DNA of 59,759 nt from Bacteroidota bacterium (GCA_007693555.1 REDJ01000088.1:1-59759); one strand, 5' to 3'; shown: positions 45,211-54,353, numbered from the stretch's first letter. A program made the numbers and translations. The notes: generated from the letters alone by a model not told the origin.

Positions 45211-47040
45211 TTAATTAATCAGGTCACCCCTTAAATACCTGAATCTATTACGTGCTGTTATAGTATAAAGGCTGCCGGGATATTCTGTTATCAGCTTTTG
45301 ATATAAACTCATGGCCTCATCATTTTCCTCAAAAACATCTTCATACAGGCGAGCTCTTTCAAATAGTGCCTGTGATGCAAAAAGGCCTCTGCCATACAAT
45401 TCAGTTACTTTGATCAATAAATCATCTGCCTTATGATAATCACCCGTTCGAATCATAATTTTAGCTTTTGCCATGAGAACATTATCCTGGATCTGATGAT
45501 TGGGGAATTCTTGCTGAAGTGAATCCAGCACCTTTACAGCCTTATCAAATTTATTCATAAAAGTATGCATTTCCGCTCTTGCAAACATCTGAAGAGGCTC
45601 AGAAGTACCATCTTCTTCTAAATTATCCTGAATCAAAATAGAAAGTGCCATGGCATCATTGGCTATCAATCGCGAGGTAGCAGCTTTTAAAACATCCAAT
45701 TGGGCTTTGGCCCATTTGAATTCGCCCATATAATATGACAAACGGGCATTCTTAAATCTTGCTTCATGAGCCAGGGGATCATCTCTGAAGGTTTTATCAA
45801 CCTGAGCATACAAAAGGTGGGCATCCCACATGTCTCCCTTCAGAAGCAAAATATCTGCAAGCTCAATTCTGCACTCTGCTTTTACCCTGTTTGAAACATT
45901 TGGAAGATCAATCACAGTTTGTAATAACTCCGATGCTTGCCGGTTGTTATCAAGATAAAATGCTTTGAGATTGGCAAGATTGCGAATCAATGTTACGGTT
46001 TGTGCCCTGACTCCCATTTCATCAATTGCTTTTACATAGTCCTTCTCAACTTCCCTGAGTAAATCATAATCAACTGCATATCCCTGGGTAGCTTGCTTAT
46101 AATTCACATTGAGCAAACCAATGCGTGCTTCCAGGTAATAGGGTTTCAGATCTCCCATTTCAAGAACTAACTGAAATGCCTGCCTTGAAATATCAAATAC
46201 ATTATTGGATGCACTTAATTTTGCCACTTCAAAAATCAGTTGGCCATCCTGTTGCATTCGCCTGTCAAGAACACGGGCCTGACGCAATGCCATGGCAAAA
46301 TCTTTTTGTTGTAAAGACAACCATAACAACATCTCTGCAAAGAGTGTATTTGCAGGATTTTCCTGCGAACGTCTTAACAGAACCCTTCTTAAAGCATCAC
46401 TTTTTTGAAAATCAGGATCATTATTCAGTGCATCCTGCAACAGACCCTGCACATTCTCAAGATAAGAATCATCGATTCCAACCAAATCAATGTATTCGGT
46501 CATCATTTCATCTATTAGCCCCTTCCGAGAATAAATTGAAGCAATCTGCAAATGAAACGCACTGGTATTGCCCAACATTTTCCTTCCCCTGTAATAGGTT
46601 TCAAGGGCCAGATCTTCATAGTCTCTGAAAAGAAATGCATTCGCCAGGTCATTTACCGAAGGGGGGTGAGCAGGTAAGTTATCAATCAAAGCCTGTGTAT
46701 GTCTTCTGAATTTCCGGTTATCTCCCGATTTGTCAAAAACATATGCCATATCAACCTGAAACCGGGCACGACCGGGGTTATCCTGTATCTGTTTTTCTAC
46801 CAAACGCTCTGCATCTCTGTATCGATTAAGCTCGATGAGGCATTGCAGGTAATTATTGTAAATAACAGGAGTGGGATTTTTTTCAAAAAGTTCTTCATAA
46901 AGCACCACAGCCTTCTCGAAATTCTCCTCGCGCATATATTGAGCAGCCAATCGCTCATCTGCGGAAGCATCTTCTGTTCTTTGCCCAAATGCAATAGATT
47001 GAGAAAAAATTATTATGATGGAAAAAAGCAGAGTTTTCAT
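45211..47040 (-). CDS. Secreted TPR-repeat protein
   Basis: 609 residues from the ATG at 47040, since MKTLLFSIIIIFSQSIAFGQ is a clear signal peptide; the upstream ATG at 47058 would add 6 residues. After the signal the whole protein is helical TPR-type repeats, with recurrent AEMLLWLSLQQKDFAMAL, AQYMREENFEKAVVLYEELF and GDYHKADDLLIKV blocks. No enzymatic motif. Probably periplasmic or outer-membrane bound. It is directly upstream of rsmA (15-bp gap), a possible operon, and 65 bp after serS ends. Confidence 0.85.
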   Translation of the reverse strand: MKTLLFSIIIIFSQSIAFGQRTEDASADERLAAQYMREENFEKAVVLYEELFEKNPTPVIYNNYLQCLIELNRYRDAERLVEKQIQDNPGRARFQVDMAYVFDKSGDNRKFRRHTQALIDNLPAHPPSVNDLANAFLFRDYEDLALETYYRGRKMLGNTSAFHLQIASIYSRKGLIDEMMTEYIDLVGIDDSYLENVQGLLQDALNNDPDFQKSDALRRVLLRRSQENPANTLFAEMLLWLSLQQKDFAMALRQARVLDRRMQQDGQLIFEVAKLSASNNVFDISRQAFQLVLEMGDLKPYYLEARIGLLNVNYKQATQGYAVDYDLLREVEKDYVKAIDEMGVRAQTVTLIRNLANLKAFYLDNNRQASELLQTVIDLPNVSNRVKAECRIELADILLLKGDMWDAHLLYAQVDKTFRDDPLAHEARFKNARLSYYMGEFKWAKAQLDVLKAATSRLIANDAMALSILIQDNLEEDGTSEPLQMFARAEMHTFMNKFDKAVKVLDSLQQEFPNHQIQDNVLMAKAKIMIRTGDYHKADDLLIKVTELYGRGLFASQALFERARLYEDVFEENDEAMSLYQKLITEYPGSLYTITARNRFRYLRGDLIN

Positions 47041-47076
47041 ATAACTGATAAGGTACAAAATTCAAAACGTTAATCC

Positions 47077-47104
47077 CTCCCTAAATGTTTTGTTTTTTAG
47101 GGAG
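47077..47104 (-). terminator. Weak hairpin after serS
   Basis: CTCCCTAAA pairs with TTTAGGGAG around ten bases of T-rich loop. No good T-run follows on the minus strand, so termination is doubtful. Confidence 0.35.
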
Positions 47105-47105
47105 T

Positions 47106-48377
47106 TTAACTAATCATTTCGAAACCTGTATAAGGGATTAGTACTTTGGGAACTCTAATACCCTCCGAAGTCTGGTTATTTTCCAGAAGAGCAGCTAATA
47201 TTCTTGGCAGAGCAAGTGCACTACCGTTTAATGTATGTGCAAGAGATATTTTTCCTTCCTTATTCTTGAAACGGAGTTTCATCCTGTTGGACTGAAAAGT
47301 TTCAAAATTGGAAATGGAACTTACCTCTAACCATCTTTTTTGAGCGGAAGAGTATACTTCCATATCATAAGTCATTGCACTGGCAAAACTCAGATCACCT
47401 CCGCATAATCTGGCTACCCTGAACGGAAGTTCTAGTTTTTTGAGAAGACCGGAAACATATGTAAGCATTTCCTCAAGTGTGTCATAGCTTTTTTCCGGAT
47501 GAGTAACCTGAACGATTTCTACTTTATCAAACTGATGCAGCCTGTTAAGTCCGCGAACATCTTTTCCATAAGACCCTGCTTCTCTTCTGAAACATACGGA
47601 ATAAGCGGTATTTTTGATGGGGAGTTCATCCTCCTGCAGAATCATATCGCGATAAAAGTTTGTAACAGGCACTTCAGAGGTAGGTATCAGAAACAAATTA
47701 TCAATGGGCACGTGGTACATTTGCCCGTCTTTATCTGGCAACTGGCCGGTGGCAAAGGCAGAGGCTTCATTAACAAGTAAAGGTGGCTGATATTCAGTAT
47801 AACCGGCTTTTATCGCTTCGTCAAGGAAAAAACTTATAAGAGCCCTCTGCAGCTTGGCTCCCTTGCCTTTATAAACCGGAAAACCGGCTCCTGTAATTTT
47901 TGTTCCAAGTTCAAAGCCAATAATGTCGTATTTTCCGGCAAGCTCCCAGTGAGGCAAAGCATTATCTGGTAATTCTCCAATAATGCCTTCCTGATTTATA
48001 ATTTCATTTTCTTCTGAACTTTGTCCTGCCGGTACGCTCTCATGAGGCACATTTGGTAAAAGCACAAGAAGATTACTCTGGTCATCTTCAAGTTTATTAA
48101 GCTGCCCCTGAAGCTCTTTCACCTGTTGTTTCAACTCAGAAGTTTTTTCGCGCAAAGCATTTGCTTCAGTTTGCTTACCTGATTTGAACAAATGCCCTAT
48201 TTCTCTGGCAATACTATTACTATCTGCCAGGGTATCATCCAGCTTTTTTTGAATAGATCGTCTTTCAGTATCAACTGCCAATAATTTTGATACTATTTCT
48301 GTTGCATTGAAATTCTTTATTTTAAGTTTATTAATAACTTCATCAGACTGTTCACGAATCAGGTTTATTTGCAGCAT
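47106..48377 (-). CDS. serS: Seryl-tRNA synthetase
   Basis: 423 residues, class II synthetase. N-terminal coiled-coil arm (about 25-105, NKLKIKNFNATEIVSKL and LNKLEDDQSNLLVL) that grips tRNA-Ser, then the catalytic core with motif 2 CFRREAGSYGKDVRGLNRLHQF and motif 3 NGSALALPRILAALLEN. Charges tRNA-Ser. A candidate -7 (TAATTTTG, 48460-48467 on the minus strand) lies upstream. Ordinary for the family, start well supported (MLQINLIREQSDEV). Confidence 0.97.
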   Translation of the reverse strand: MLQINLIREQSDEVINKLKIKNFNATEIVSKLLAVDTERRSIQKKLDDTLADSNSIAREIGHLFKSGKQTEANALREKTSELKQQVKELQGQLNKLEDDQSNLLVLLPNVPHESVPAGQSSEENEIINQEGIIGELPDNALPHWELAGKYDIIGFELGTKITGAGFPVYKGKGAKLQRALISFFLDEAIKAGYTEYQPPLLVNEASAFATGQLPDKDGQMYHVPIDNLFLIPTSEVPVTNFYRDMILQEDELPIKNTAYSVCFRREAGSYGKDVRGLNRLHQFDKVEIVQVTHPEKSYDTLEEMLTYVSGLLKKLELPFRVARLCGGDLSFASAMTYDMEVYSSAQKRWLEVSSISNFETFQSNRMKLRFKNKEGKISLAHTLNGSALALPRILAALLENNQTSEGIRVPKVLIPYTGFEMIS

Positions 48378-48547
48378 AGTAAAATTTTTATGATTAAAAA
48401 AGTTTCAGACTATTAGAAGATAGGTTTGATTTGATACTTAAAAAAGACTTTACCAGAGGCAAAATTATGAAATTTAAGAATAGATGAATTATATGCCTGC
48501 ATTGGAAAGCAGATGTTATAGATAAATCGATAAATCAGCATTAACCA

Positions 48548-48572
48548 AAAAACCCGCCAAAGGCGGGTTTTT
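48548..48572. terminator. rpmA terminator
   Basis: AAAAACCCGCC pairs with GGCGGGTTTTT around AAA. Compact stem-loop with T-runs on both strands, placed past the rpmA stop. Confidence 0.92.
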
Positions 48573-48601
48573 AAACTTTACGTATGAGAATTCAACCTAC
48601 C

Positions 48602-48865
48602 TTATTTTTGCACAACAGGCTCAACATATACATACGACTTGCCTTCTGATTTCTTTTTAAATACGACTGTACCATCAACAAGGGCAAACAATGTATGATC
48701 CTTACCCATCCCGACATTTTTACCGGGATTGTGCTTGGTTCCTCTTTGTCTAACTAAAATATTGCCGGCTTTGGCTATTTGTCCGCCAAATAGTTTAACG
48801 CCGAGTCGTTTGCTTTCCGACTCTCTACCGTTGCGTGAACTACCGACTCCTTTCTTATGTGCCAT
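48602..48865 (-). CDS. rpmA: 50S ribosomal protein L27
   Basis: 87 residues. Begins [20 protein letters not shown], standard L27 whose N-terminus reaches the peptidyl-transferase centre. Not preceded by the extra cleavable N-terminus seen in Firmicutes L27. Directly downstream of rplU (38-bp gap), one operon. Confidence 0.97.
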   Translation of the reverse strand: MAHKKGVGSSRNGRESESKRLGVKLFGGQIAKAGNILVRQRGTKHNPGKNVGMGKDHTLFALVDGTVVFKKKSEGKSYVYVEPVVQK

Positions 48866-48903
48866 AATATTTAAATATTTTCGGGGTTACTAAATCCGGG
48901 GTA

Positions 48904-49212
48904 TCAAATAAGTTCTTCAATTTGAATTTGAGTCATTGGTTGCCTGTGACCATTCATCTTCTGATATCCTTTTCTTCTTTTCTTTTTAAAAACCAACACC
49001 TTGTCGGCTTTTACATGTGCCAGTACTTTAGCTTTTACTTTGGCACCATCTACAACAGGAGCGCCTACTTCAACCTTTTTACCATCGGTCCTGAGGAGTA
49101 CTTTTTCAAATTCAACTTCAGCACCTTCCTCCTGAACCAACCGGTTTACAAAGATCTTCTGGTCTTTTTTTATCTTGAACTGCTGTCCTGCTATTTCTAC
49201 AATTGCGTACAT
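48904..49212 (-). CDS. rplU: 50S ribosomal protein L21
   Basis: 102 residues, MYAIVEIAGQQFKIKKDQKI and the C-terminal KKRRKGYQKMNGHRQPMTQI are diagnostic. First gene of rplU-rpmA. A clean promoter lies 45 bases upstream. No extra gene sits between L21 and L27. Confidence 0.97.
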   Translation of the reverse strand: MYAIVEIAGQQFKIKKDQKIFVNRLVQEEGAEVEFEKVLLRTDGKKVEVGAPVVDGAKVKAKVLAHVKADKVLVFKKKRRKGYQKMNGHRQPMTQIQIEELI

Positions 49213-49256
49213 TTTACAGCTTGAATTAAAATTTCTGACTTTGTTATAATGGGGTG

Positions 49257-49286
49257 CAAAGATAAAAATAAATATTCACACAACAA
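49257..49286 (-). promoter_or_regulatory. rplU: rplU-rpmA promoter
   Basis: Minus strand: TTG (49284-49286), 19-base spacer, TATCTTTG (49257-49264), then CACCCC. A near-perfect Bacteroidota -33/-7 pair and the best promoter in the window. Confidence 0.75.
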
Positions 49287-49348
49287 GGCATTGCCTTAAA
49301 ATTATCTTCTTATTTTATCAAAATTAATCCGAAGCTATACTCTTATTT

Positions 49349-50272
49349 CTAATGCAATAAACGATCTAACCAGTTTTTCAACCTGTAAGGGGGTCGGTTA
49401 GCAATATATACTCCGGTAAGAATAACAAGTATCCATATAAAGAATGAAATAAGAAAAAGTTCTCCGTCAAAAATTCCCCAGGCAATAGAAACTATGGGCA
49501 TCAGATATGTAACACTTGATGCAAAAAGAGGCGATGTACGCTTTATTAGCCAGAAGTTGGCAATTATGGCCAATGCGGTTCCGAATACAGATAGAATTGC
49601 AATGTAACCTAAACTCTCCCAGCTCTTTTCGGCACTTCCCATTAAATGGAAAAAATCAGTGTAAAACCCCAGGTAAACAATAGCAGGAACCCCAATAAAC
49701 ATAAAAGCAAGTGAAGCGATGGTAATCGAATCATAGTCCGTTAGGAAATTCTTAATAAAATTCATATTTATGGCATAGCAAATGGTTGCCAGAATTACAT
49801 AAAGCGATGGCAGCAAATTTAAATTACCACTTCCTGCACCTGCAGCAAATAACAAGCCTGCTGCACCAATAAAACCCGTTATCACACCGGCCACATTAAG
49901 AAAATGTGTTCTGCGTCCAAAAAACCATATACCCAATAAAAGTGTAAACAAGGGTGTAAGAGAATTTAATACCCCGGCCATTAAACTGTCGAGCTCGGTC
50001 TGGGCCATGGCAAATAAAAAGGCGGGAAAGGCATTGCCGAATAATCCGGCAATAAGAAAAAGATGAAAATTCTTTATTTTGATTTTTGATAATCTTGTTA
50101 TTGCAAAAGGCAGCAATGCCAGAAATGATATGGAAACCCTGAGAGCCCCCACCTGGATGCTGTCAAAAGTAACAAGCCCCCTTTTTATGAGAATAAATGA
50201 ACTGCCCCAGGTTAGCATAAGTGCGAAGAGCACCAGCCAGTCAACTAAAACAGGTTTTTTTTCTTCCAGCAT
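49349..50272 (-). CDS. EamA/DMT-family transporter
   Basis: 307 residues with ten hydrophobic helices in two halves of five, the EamA duplicated fold (drug/metabolite transporter). WGSSFILIKRGL near 23-34 and FAMAQTELDSLMAGVLNSLTP are typical. Probably exports an amino acid or metabolite; substrate unknown. Stands alone with no operon partner. 76 bp upstream of it is the terminator of the next gene. Confidence 0.88.
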   Translation of the reverse strand: MLEEKKPVLVDWLVLFALMLTWGSSFILIKRGLVTFDSIQVGALRVSISFLALLPFAITRLSKIKIKNFHLFLIAGLFGNAFPAFLFAMAQTELDSLMAGVLNSLTPLFTLLLGIWFFGRRTHFLNVAGVITGFIGAAGLLFAAGAGSGNLNLLPSLYVILATICYAINMNFIKNFLTDYDSITIASLAFMFIGVPAIVYLGFYTDFFHLMGSAEKSWESLGYIAILSVFGTALAIIANFWLIKRTSPLFASSVTYLMPIVSIAWGIFDGELFLISFFIWILVILTGVYIANRPPYRLKNWLDRLLH

Positions 50273-50370
50273 CAGATTTTTTCAAGAAAACTGCACAAAG
50301 GTAACATGACAATCCTTAAAAAAGCGAATTTCAATATCAAATTTTAAAATGCAGAAATCAACGTATAAAA

Positions 50371-50405
50371 AAAATGTGCGGAATACCTTTGAATGGTATT
50401 CCGCA
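50371..50405 (-). terminator. Terminator of the aromatic-rich secreted protein gene
   Basis: TGCGGAATACC pairs with GGTATTCCGCA around TTTGAAT, then, on the minus strand, a T-run. Strong, perfect 11-bp stem. Confidence 0.93.
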
Positions 50406-50439
50406 CCTGGAACTGATCTTAAAATCTTTTTTAATTCTT

Positions 50440-52002
50440 TTATCTTCCGGAGGGTCGGCTGCTTCTTGACTGACCGGAACTTTGAGTCCTTTGTGGTGCA
50501 GCTGAGCTTCTGTTATTTGAGCTGCCACTTCTTTGTACTTTAGTACCTGAGTTTCCCGACCTGTTATTGCTACCCGAACTTCTTACTGAGGGTGCAGATT
50601 GCCTGGGAGCTCTGGCAGGTTCGGACCTTCCAACTGAGGAAGGCTGCGAACTGTTCCTTCCGGGCGATACAGAAGATGGAGCATTGCGAGGAGCTGATGT
50701 ATTGCGCTCAGGTGCGCTGCGGCTCACATTTCTGTTAGGTGCGGGTGCTGTTTCCCTGCGCTGCCGCTCACTAACCCTATTGGCCGGCTGACGGTTCTCG
50801 GTTCTTGCCGGTGAATTAGTTACTTGCCTGCGCTGTGGCTCACTTACCCTATTGGTTGGTTGCCGGTTTTCATTCCGTGCTGGTGCTGCACTATTTTGTC
50901 TGCGTTGTGTACTACTATTTTGTACCGCAGGTCTCCTGTTTTCAGAGCTGTTTGTTACACGTGCATTTTGACCGGCACCAGAGTTTTGTCTTACTGCATT
51001 GTTGTCGCGTGCAGTCCTGTTATTGGTTGGAGCAGCTACCCTTCTCTGGTTTTCTGAACCGGAGGTTCTTATACCCACATTGGTGTTGGTTTGGGTTTCA
51101 TGCCTTCCTCCTCTGGTATTTACTGCAGTATTTCCACCAGGAACTGTTCTGCCGCTTGAATGTCTCTGTGTAAAAAGCACCTCACCTTCTCTTCTCTTCT
51201 CAGGTCGATTGTAGGTATTTCTATAGCTTCCCCTATTAATATTAACAACTACTGTTGTGGAGTGCCGACGAATACCGGTGTAATAGTAGTTTCGGTAGAA
51301 GCCACAGCGATGATGCCTCCAGGGACGGTAGTAAGTATAATAGTGGCCATACCAGTTATAATGGTATCCGTAATAAAAGTGCCAGTAGTGAGGAGTCCAG
51401 GTGTGCCACCATACGGGGTAATATGCCCAGCGCCAGGGTGAGCGCCATACCCTGTAATAGGGTCTGTGTATGTAAACAATTACCGGCCAGGTTGCAATTT
51501 CATAATAGGTTGTGGTAACTACATTTACATTTCTTTGCCTGTTAACTTTGCCCCTATACGCAGGATTGGGAGTCTCGGCATAATTGGGTTCCACGATATA
51601 ATTTGGCCCGTACAATGCCTCATCACCTATGAGCTGCACCTGAACAGCACCACTGCGCAGTGTTCGAACCACAAATACTGCCACATCCTGATATTCATAT
51701 TGATTTAGAGCAACTCGCAAAACAATGTTATGCACATCTCCTTCTTTATAATCAAATACCATTATATAATCAACATATCCATCACCCACAAGGTCAAGGT
51801 TATTGATCATTGTTTCAGGATCATTAAGACTTCTTTCAAACCCCTCAAGGGTTTCAGATTCCTGGAAGAGATTCATTACGGCAAAAAGATTCAGGTTGTC
51901 TCCGGGAAGTCCCAGGTATTCTTCCGACCAGTTTTGTGCCGTCAGTATGCTGCTTCCTAAAATGAAGAGCGCAAAAATCGGAGTTAAGATCAGCTTTTTC
52001 AT
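50440..52002 (-). CDS. Secreted protein with an aromatic/His-rich core and a basic low-complexity tail
   Basis: 520 residues with a signal peptide (1-22). Residues 25-165 form an ordinary soluble domain (DYIMVFDYKEGDVHN, QLIGDEALYGPNYI). Residues 172-247 are extraordinary: in 76 residues there are 19 Tyr, 10 Trp, 2 Phe and 9 His. The remaining 270 residues are Arg/Asn/Ser/Pro/Gln-rich with recurrent RxNRQPxNRVSxxQRR units. No enzyme motif. The composition suggests binding of metal, DNA, polysaccharide or a surface. It is on the minus strand, divergent from rpsF. Function unknown. Similar Tyr/Trp-rich secreted proteins occur in Bacteroidota. Confidence 0.75.
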   Translation of the reverse strand: MKKLILTPIFALFILGSSILTAQNWSEEYLGLPGDNLNLFAVMNLFQESETLEGFERSLNDPETMINNLDLVGDGYVDYIMVFDYKEGDVHNIVLRVALNQYEYQDVAVFVVRTLRSGAVQVQLIGDEALYGPNYIVEPNYAETPNPAYRGKVNRQRNVNVVTTTYYEIATWPVIVYIHRPYYRVWRSPWRWAYYPVWWHTWTPHYWHFYYGYHYNWYGHYYTYYRPWRHHRCGFYRNYYYTGIRRHSTTVVVNINRGSYRNTYNRPEKRREGEVLFTQRHSSGRTVPGGNTAVNTRGGRHETQTNTNVGIRTSGSENQRRVAAPTNNRTARDNNAVRQNSGAGQNARVTNSSENRRPAVQNSSTQRRQNSAAPARNENRQPTNRVSEPQRRQVTNSPARTENRQPANRVSERQRRETAPAPNRNVSRSAPERNTSAPRNAPSSVSPGRNSSQPSSVGRSEPARAPRQSAPSVRSSGSNNRSGNSGTKVQRSGSSNNRSSAAPQRTQSSGQSRSSRPSGR

Positions 52003-52253
52003 ATCTTTAGGTTTTAAGGTGAATTATCTTCTGACCAGTAGGAACCAAAAGCCATGCCAAAGTTCACATATCCTGATATGTTATTGAATTACAACTATTT
52101 AATGAATCAATAAATATTTACTTATTTCTGAATGCATATTTAAAACTTGATTCATTCAAAAATGTATCCTTGCTTATCACACATTGTTAATAATACCCAA
52201 CAAATTCCCGAAAAATTATTGAATGGATTTCACAATAAGTTTAATTTTTTGAT

Positions 52254-52261
52254 TAATTTTG
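52254..52261 (+). promoter_or_regulatory. rpsF: rpsF -7 box with TTTGCACTCC extension
   Basis: TAATTTTG, followed by CACTCCG, matches TAnnTTTG. It shares the TTTGCACYCC pattern with rplU and rpmB. The rest of the 329-base divergent gap (52003-52331) has no gene. Confidence 0.6.
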
Positions 52262-52264
52262 CAC

Positions 52265-52298
52265 TCCGTTTTTAAAACGGAATTATTACATGTAATAA
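52265..52298 (+). promoter_or_regulatory. rpsF: Two adjacent perfect palindromes in the rpsF leader
   Basis: TCCGTTTTTAAAACGGA (8-bp arms, one-base centre, 52265-52281) and TTATTACATGTAATAA (perfect 16-bp palindrome, 52283-52298) lie in the 5' leader just after the promoter. In many bacteria the S6:S18 complex represses its own operon through a leader RNA; this is a candidate but does not match the known motif by eye. Confidence 0.45.
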
Positions 52299-52331
52299 AT
52301 TATTTATCAATTAAATTAAACTTAAAGTCAA

Positions 52332-52688
52332 ATGGTAAGACAATACGAAACCGTTTTCATTATGACTCCCGTTTTATCTGATGAACAGATGAAGGAAGCG
52401 GTAAGTAAGTTTCAGAAGTTTCTGAAAGACAAAGGAGCAGAAATTGTTTTTGAGGACCATTGGGGATTGCGTAAGCTTGCGTATCCAATCCAGAAAAAGT
52501 CCACAGGTTTTTATCACCTTATTGAATTCAAAGCCGAACCGGCACTTATTGCTGAGATGGAGCTTGAAATGAAAAGGGACGAGCGCATTATTCGCTTTCT
52601 AACAGTATCACTTGATAAGTATGCAGTAGCATACAATGAGAAAAGACGCAGAGAAAAAGAAACTGTAAAAGCAGAAGAAACAAAGTAG
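52332..52688 (+). CDS. rpsF: 30S ribosomal protein S6
   Basis: 118 residues, [20 protein letters not shown] with the central [25 protein letters not shown] typical of S6 and a Lys/Glu tail. S6 pairs with S18 in the 30S platform. First of rpsF-rpsR-rplI, 26 bp before rpsR. Confidence 0.97.
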   Translation: MVRQYETVFIMTPVLSDEQMKEAVSKFQKFLKDKGAEIVFEDHWGLRKLAYPIQKKSTGFYHLIEFKAEPALIAEMELEMKRDERIIRFLTVSLDKYAVAYNEKRRREKETVKAEETK

Positions 52689-52714
52689 TTTAAACCCAAA
52701 AACAATTTTAGAAA

Positions 52715-52987
52715 ATGGCAAATCAACAAAATTCTGAAATAAGATATCTTGCACCCATTGCAGTAGATATCAAAAAGAAAAAATACTGCCGCTTTAAAAA
52801 AGCAGGTATAAAATATATCGACTACAAAGACGCAAACTTTTTATTGAAGTTTGTAAACGAGCAGGGAAAAATTCTTCCCCGTCGCCTAACGGGTACTTCT
52901 ATGAAGTATCAGAGAAAAGTTTCAAGAGCAATAAAAAGAGCAAGGCATCTTGCCCTTATGCCATACGTAGCAGACCTTTTAAAATAG
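52715..52987 (+). CDS. rpsR: 30S ribosomal protein S18
   Basis: 90 residues, [20 protein letters not shown] and [31 protein letters not shown] in two parts are diagnostic. Keeps a single Cys, so it is the zinc-free form. Its stop codon overlaps the strong ribosome-binding site of rplI. Confidence 0.97.
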   Translation: MANQQNSEIRYLAPIAVDIKKKKYCRFKKAGIKYIDYKDANFLLKFVNEQGKILPRRLTGTSMKYQRKVSRAIKRARHLALMPYVADLLK

Positions 52988-52993
52988 GGAGGA
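52986..52993 (+). promoter_or_regulatory. rplI: Strong Shine-Dalgarno of rplI
   Basis: AGGGAGGA, 6 bases before the rplI ATG, overlapping the end of rpsR. One of only two strong Shine-Dalgarno sequences noticed. Confidence 0.75.
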
Positions 52994-52999
52994 AAAATA

Positions 53000-53449
53000 A
53001 TGGAAATAATTTTGATTCAAGACGTTCCCAACCTGGGATTTAAAGATGATATCGTAAATGTAAAAGACGGCTACGCCCGTAATTTTCTTATTCCAAAAGG
53101 TATGGCAATAATGGCTTTACCGTCGGAAAAGAAAAAACTTGCTGAAACTCTAAAGCAAAGATCTTTTAAAGAAGAAAAAGTTAAGAAAGAAGCCGAAAAG
53201 CTGGCCGAAAAAATGGAAGACATTCATGTTAAGATCGGAGCTAAGGTAGGTACTTCAGGAAAAATATTTGGTTCTGTTAATGCTTTGCAAATTGCCGATG
53301 CCATTAAAGAACAATATGATATTGACATTGACCGCAAAAAAATTATGGTTGATGGAGAATCAGTTAAAGAAGTAGGTGTATACAAAGCCAAAGTGAATCT
53401 TCATAAAGAAGTTCGCTTTGATATTAAATTTGAAGTTTTAGCTGAATAG
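53000..53449 (+). CDS. rplI: 50S ribosomal protein L9
   Basis: 149 residues; N-terminal MEIILIQDVPNLGFKDDIVNVKDGYARNFLIP in two parts binds 23S rRNA, then a long connecting helix and the C-terminal domain. Usual third gene after rpsF-rpsR. Terminator follows. Confidence 0.97.
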   Translation: MEIILIQDVPNLGFKDDIVNVKDGYARNFLIPKGMAIMALPSEKKKLAETLKQRSFKEEKVKKEAEKLAEKMEDIHVKIGAKVGTSGKIFGSVNALQIADAIKEQYDIDIDRKKIMVDGESVKEVGVYKAKVNLHKEVRFDIKFEVLAE

Positions 53450-53470
53450 AATATATTATATCTCAAAATA

Positions 53471-53503
53471 AAACCTGCTCTGTGTCCGGGGCAGGTTTCT
53501 TTT
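53471..53503 (+). terminator. rpsF-rpsR-rplI terminator
   Basis: AAACCTGC pairs with GCAGGTTT around a 12-base loop, then T-rich sequence. Good intrinsic terminator. Confidence 0.88.
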
Positions 53504-53536
53504 TACTTATTTTTTTAGCTTTTTGATAAGTTACAA

Positions 53537-54298
53537 ATGCTCACAGCATCACGCATAAAACAAATCAGCTCTCTCTCTCAGAAAAAATTCCGGAAGGAAT
53601 TGGGATTGTTTGTTGCCGAAGGAGAAAAGGTGGTAACAGAGCTGCTTGAGAATGCAAACTGGGAAATACATCAAATTTTTGCAATAGATAGCTGGTTTGA
53701 TAAACACAACGTACCGGCAAATATACTAGCTGAAAAAGTTAGTCCCAAAGATTTAAGCCGGATTAGCACACTTGTAACCCCCAACCAGGTGCTTGCAGTT
53801 GTAAAAATACCTGAAAGAATTATCGACAATATTCGTTTGCAAAAACGATATACTTTGCTGTTGGATAATATTCAGGACCCGGGTAATTTTGGGACAATAT
53901 TGCGCACCGCAGACTGGTTTGGAGTTGAAAATATCATTTGTTCTGAAAATACAGTTGAGCTCTATAATCCAAAAGTAATACAGGCAAGTATGGGCTCTTT
54001 TATGCGCGTTAATGTTTTCTATAATTCTCTTAAAAAGTTCTTAGAAAGACTGCCATCTGGTTTTCCTGCAATGGGGGCTATGTTGGAAGGTGAGAATATT
54101 CATCAAAGTAAATTACCCAAAGAAGGCATTCTAATCATCGGAAATGAATCGAGGGGTATTTCACCAGATTTGACAAAATATATAAACCACAAATTAAATA
54201 TTCCTTTAAATCGCCTGCGAGGAAAAAATAATTTTCCAGACTCACTCAATGCAGCAGTAGCGAATGGTATTATACTTTCGCATTTGAGTAAACATTAA
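53537..54298 (+). CDS. TrmH/SpoU-family RNA 2'-O-methyltransferase
   Basis: 253 residues. N-terminal RNA-binding domain (QKKFRKELGLFVAEGEKVV), then the SPOUT knot fold: LDNIQDPGNFGTILRTADWF (motif 1), IIGNESRGISPDL (motif 2) and the C-terminal PDSLNAAVANGIILSHL (motif 3, usually ESLN). Methylates ribose 2'-O on rRNA or tRNA; the target nucleotide is not evident, a rRNA is most likely for this clade. It follows rplI after 87 bp and a terminator. Confidence 0.92.
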   Translation: MLTASRIKQISSLSQKKFRKELGLFVAEGEKVVTELLENANWEIHQIFAIDSWFDKHNVPANILAEKVSPKDLSRISTLVTPNQVLAVVKIPERIIDNIRLQKRYTLLLDNIQDPGNFGTILRTADWFGVENIICSENTVELYNPKVIQASMGSFMRVNVFYNSLKKFLERLPSGFPAMGAMLEGENIHQSKLPKEGILIIGNESRGISPDLTKYINHKLNIPLNRLRGKNNFPDSLNAAVANGIILSHLSKH

Positions 54299-54353
54299 GG
54301 GGTTAAAATTGTATATATTATTAAGTGAAAATTAAAAGAAGTAATTTTGTAAT

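Noticed and set aside
50567-51960. Many open frames on the plus strand opposite the aromatic-rich secreted gene
   Set aside because: They mirror a repetitive Arg/Ser/Asn-coding region; the minus-strand frame has a signal peptide, one long uninterrupted frame and its own terminator.
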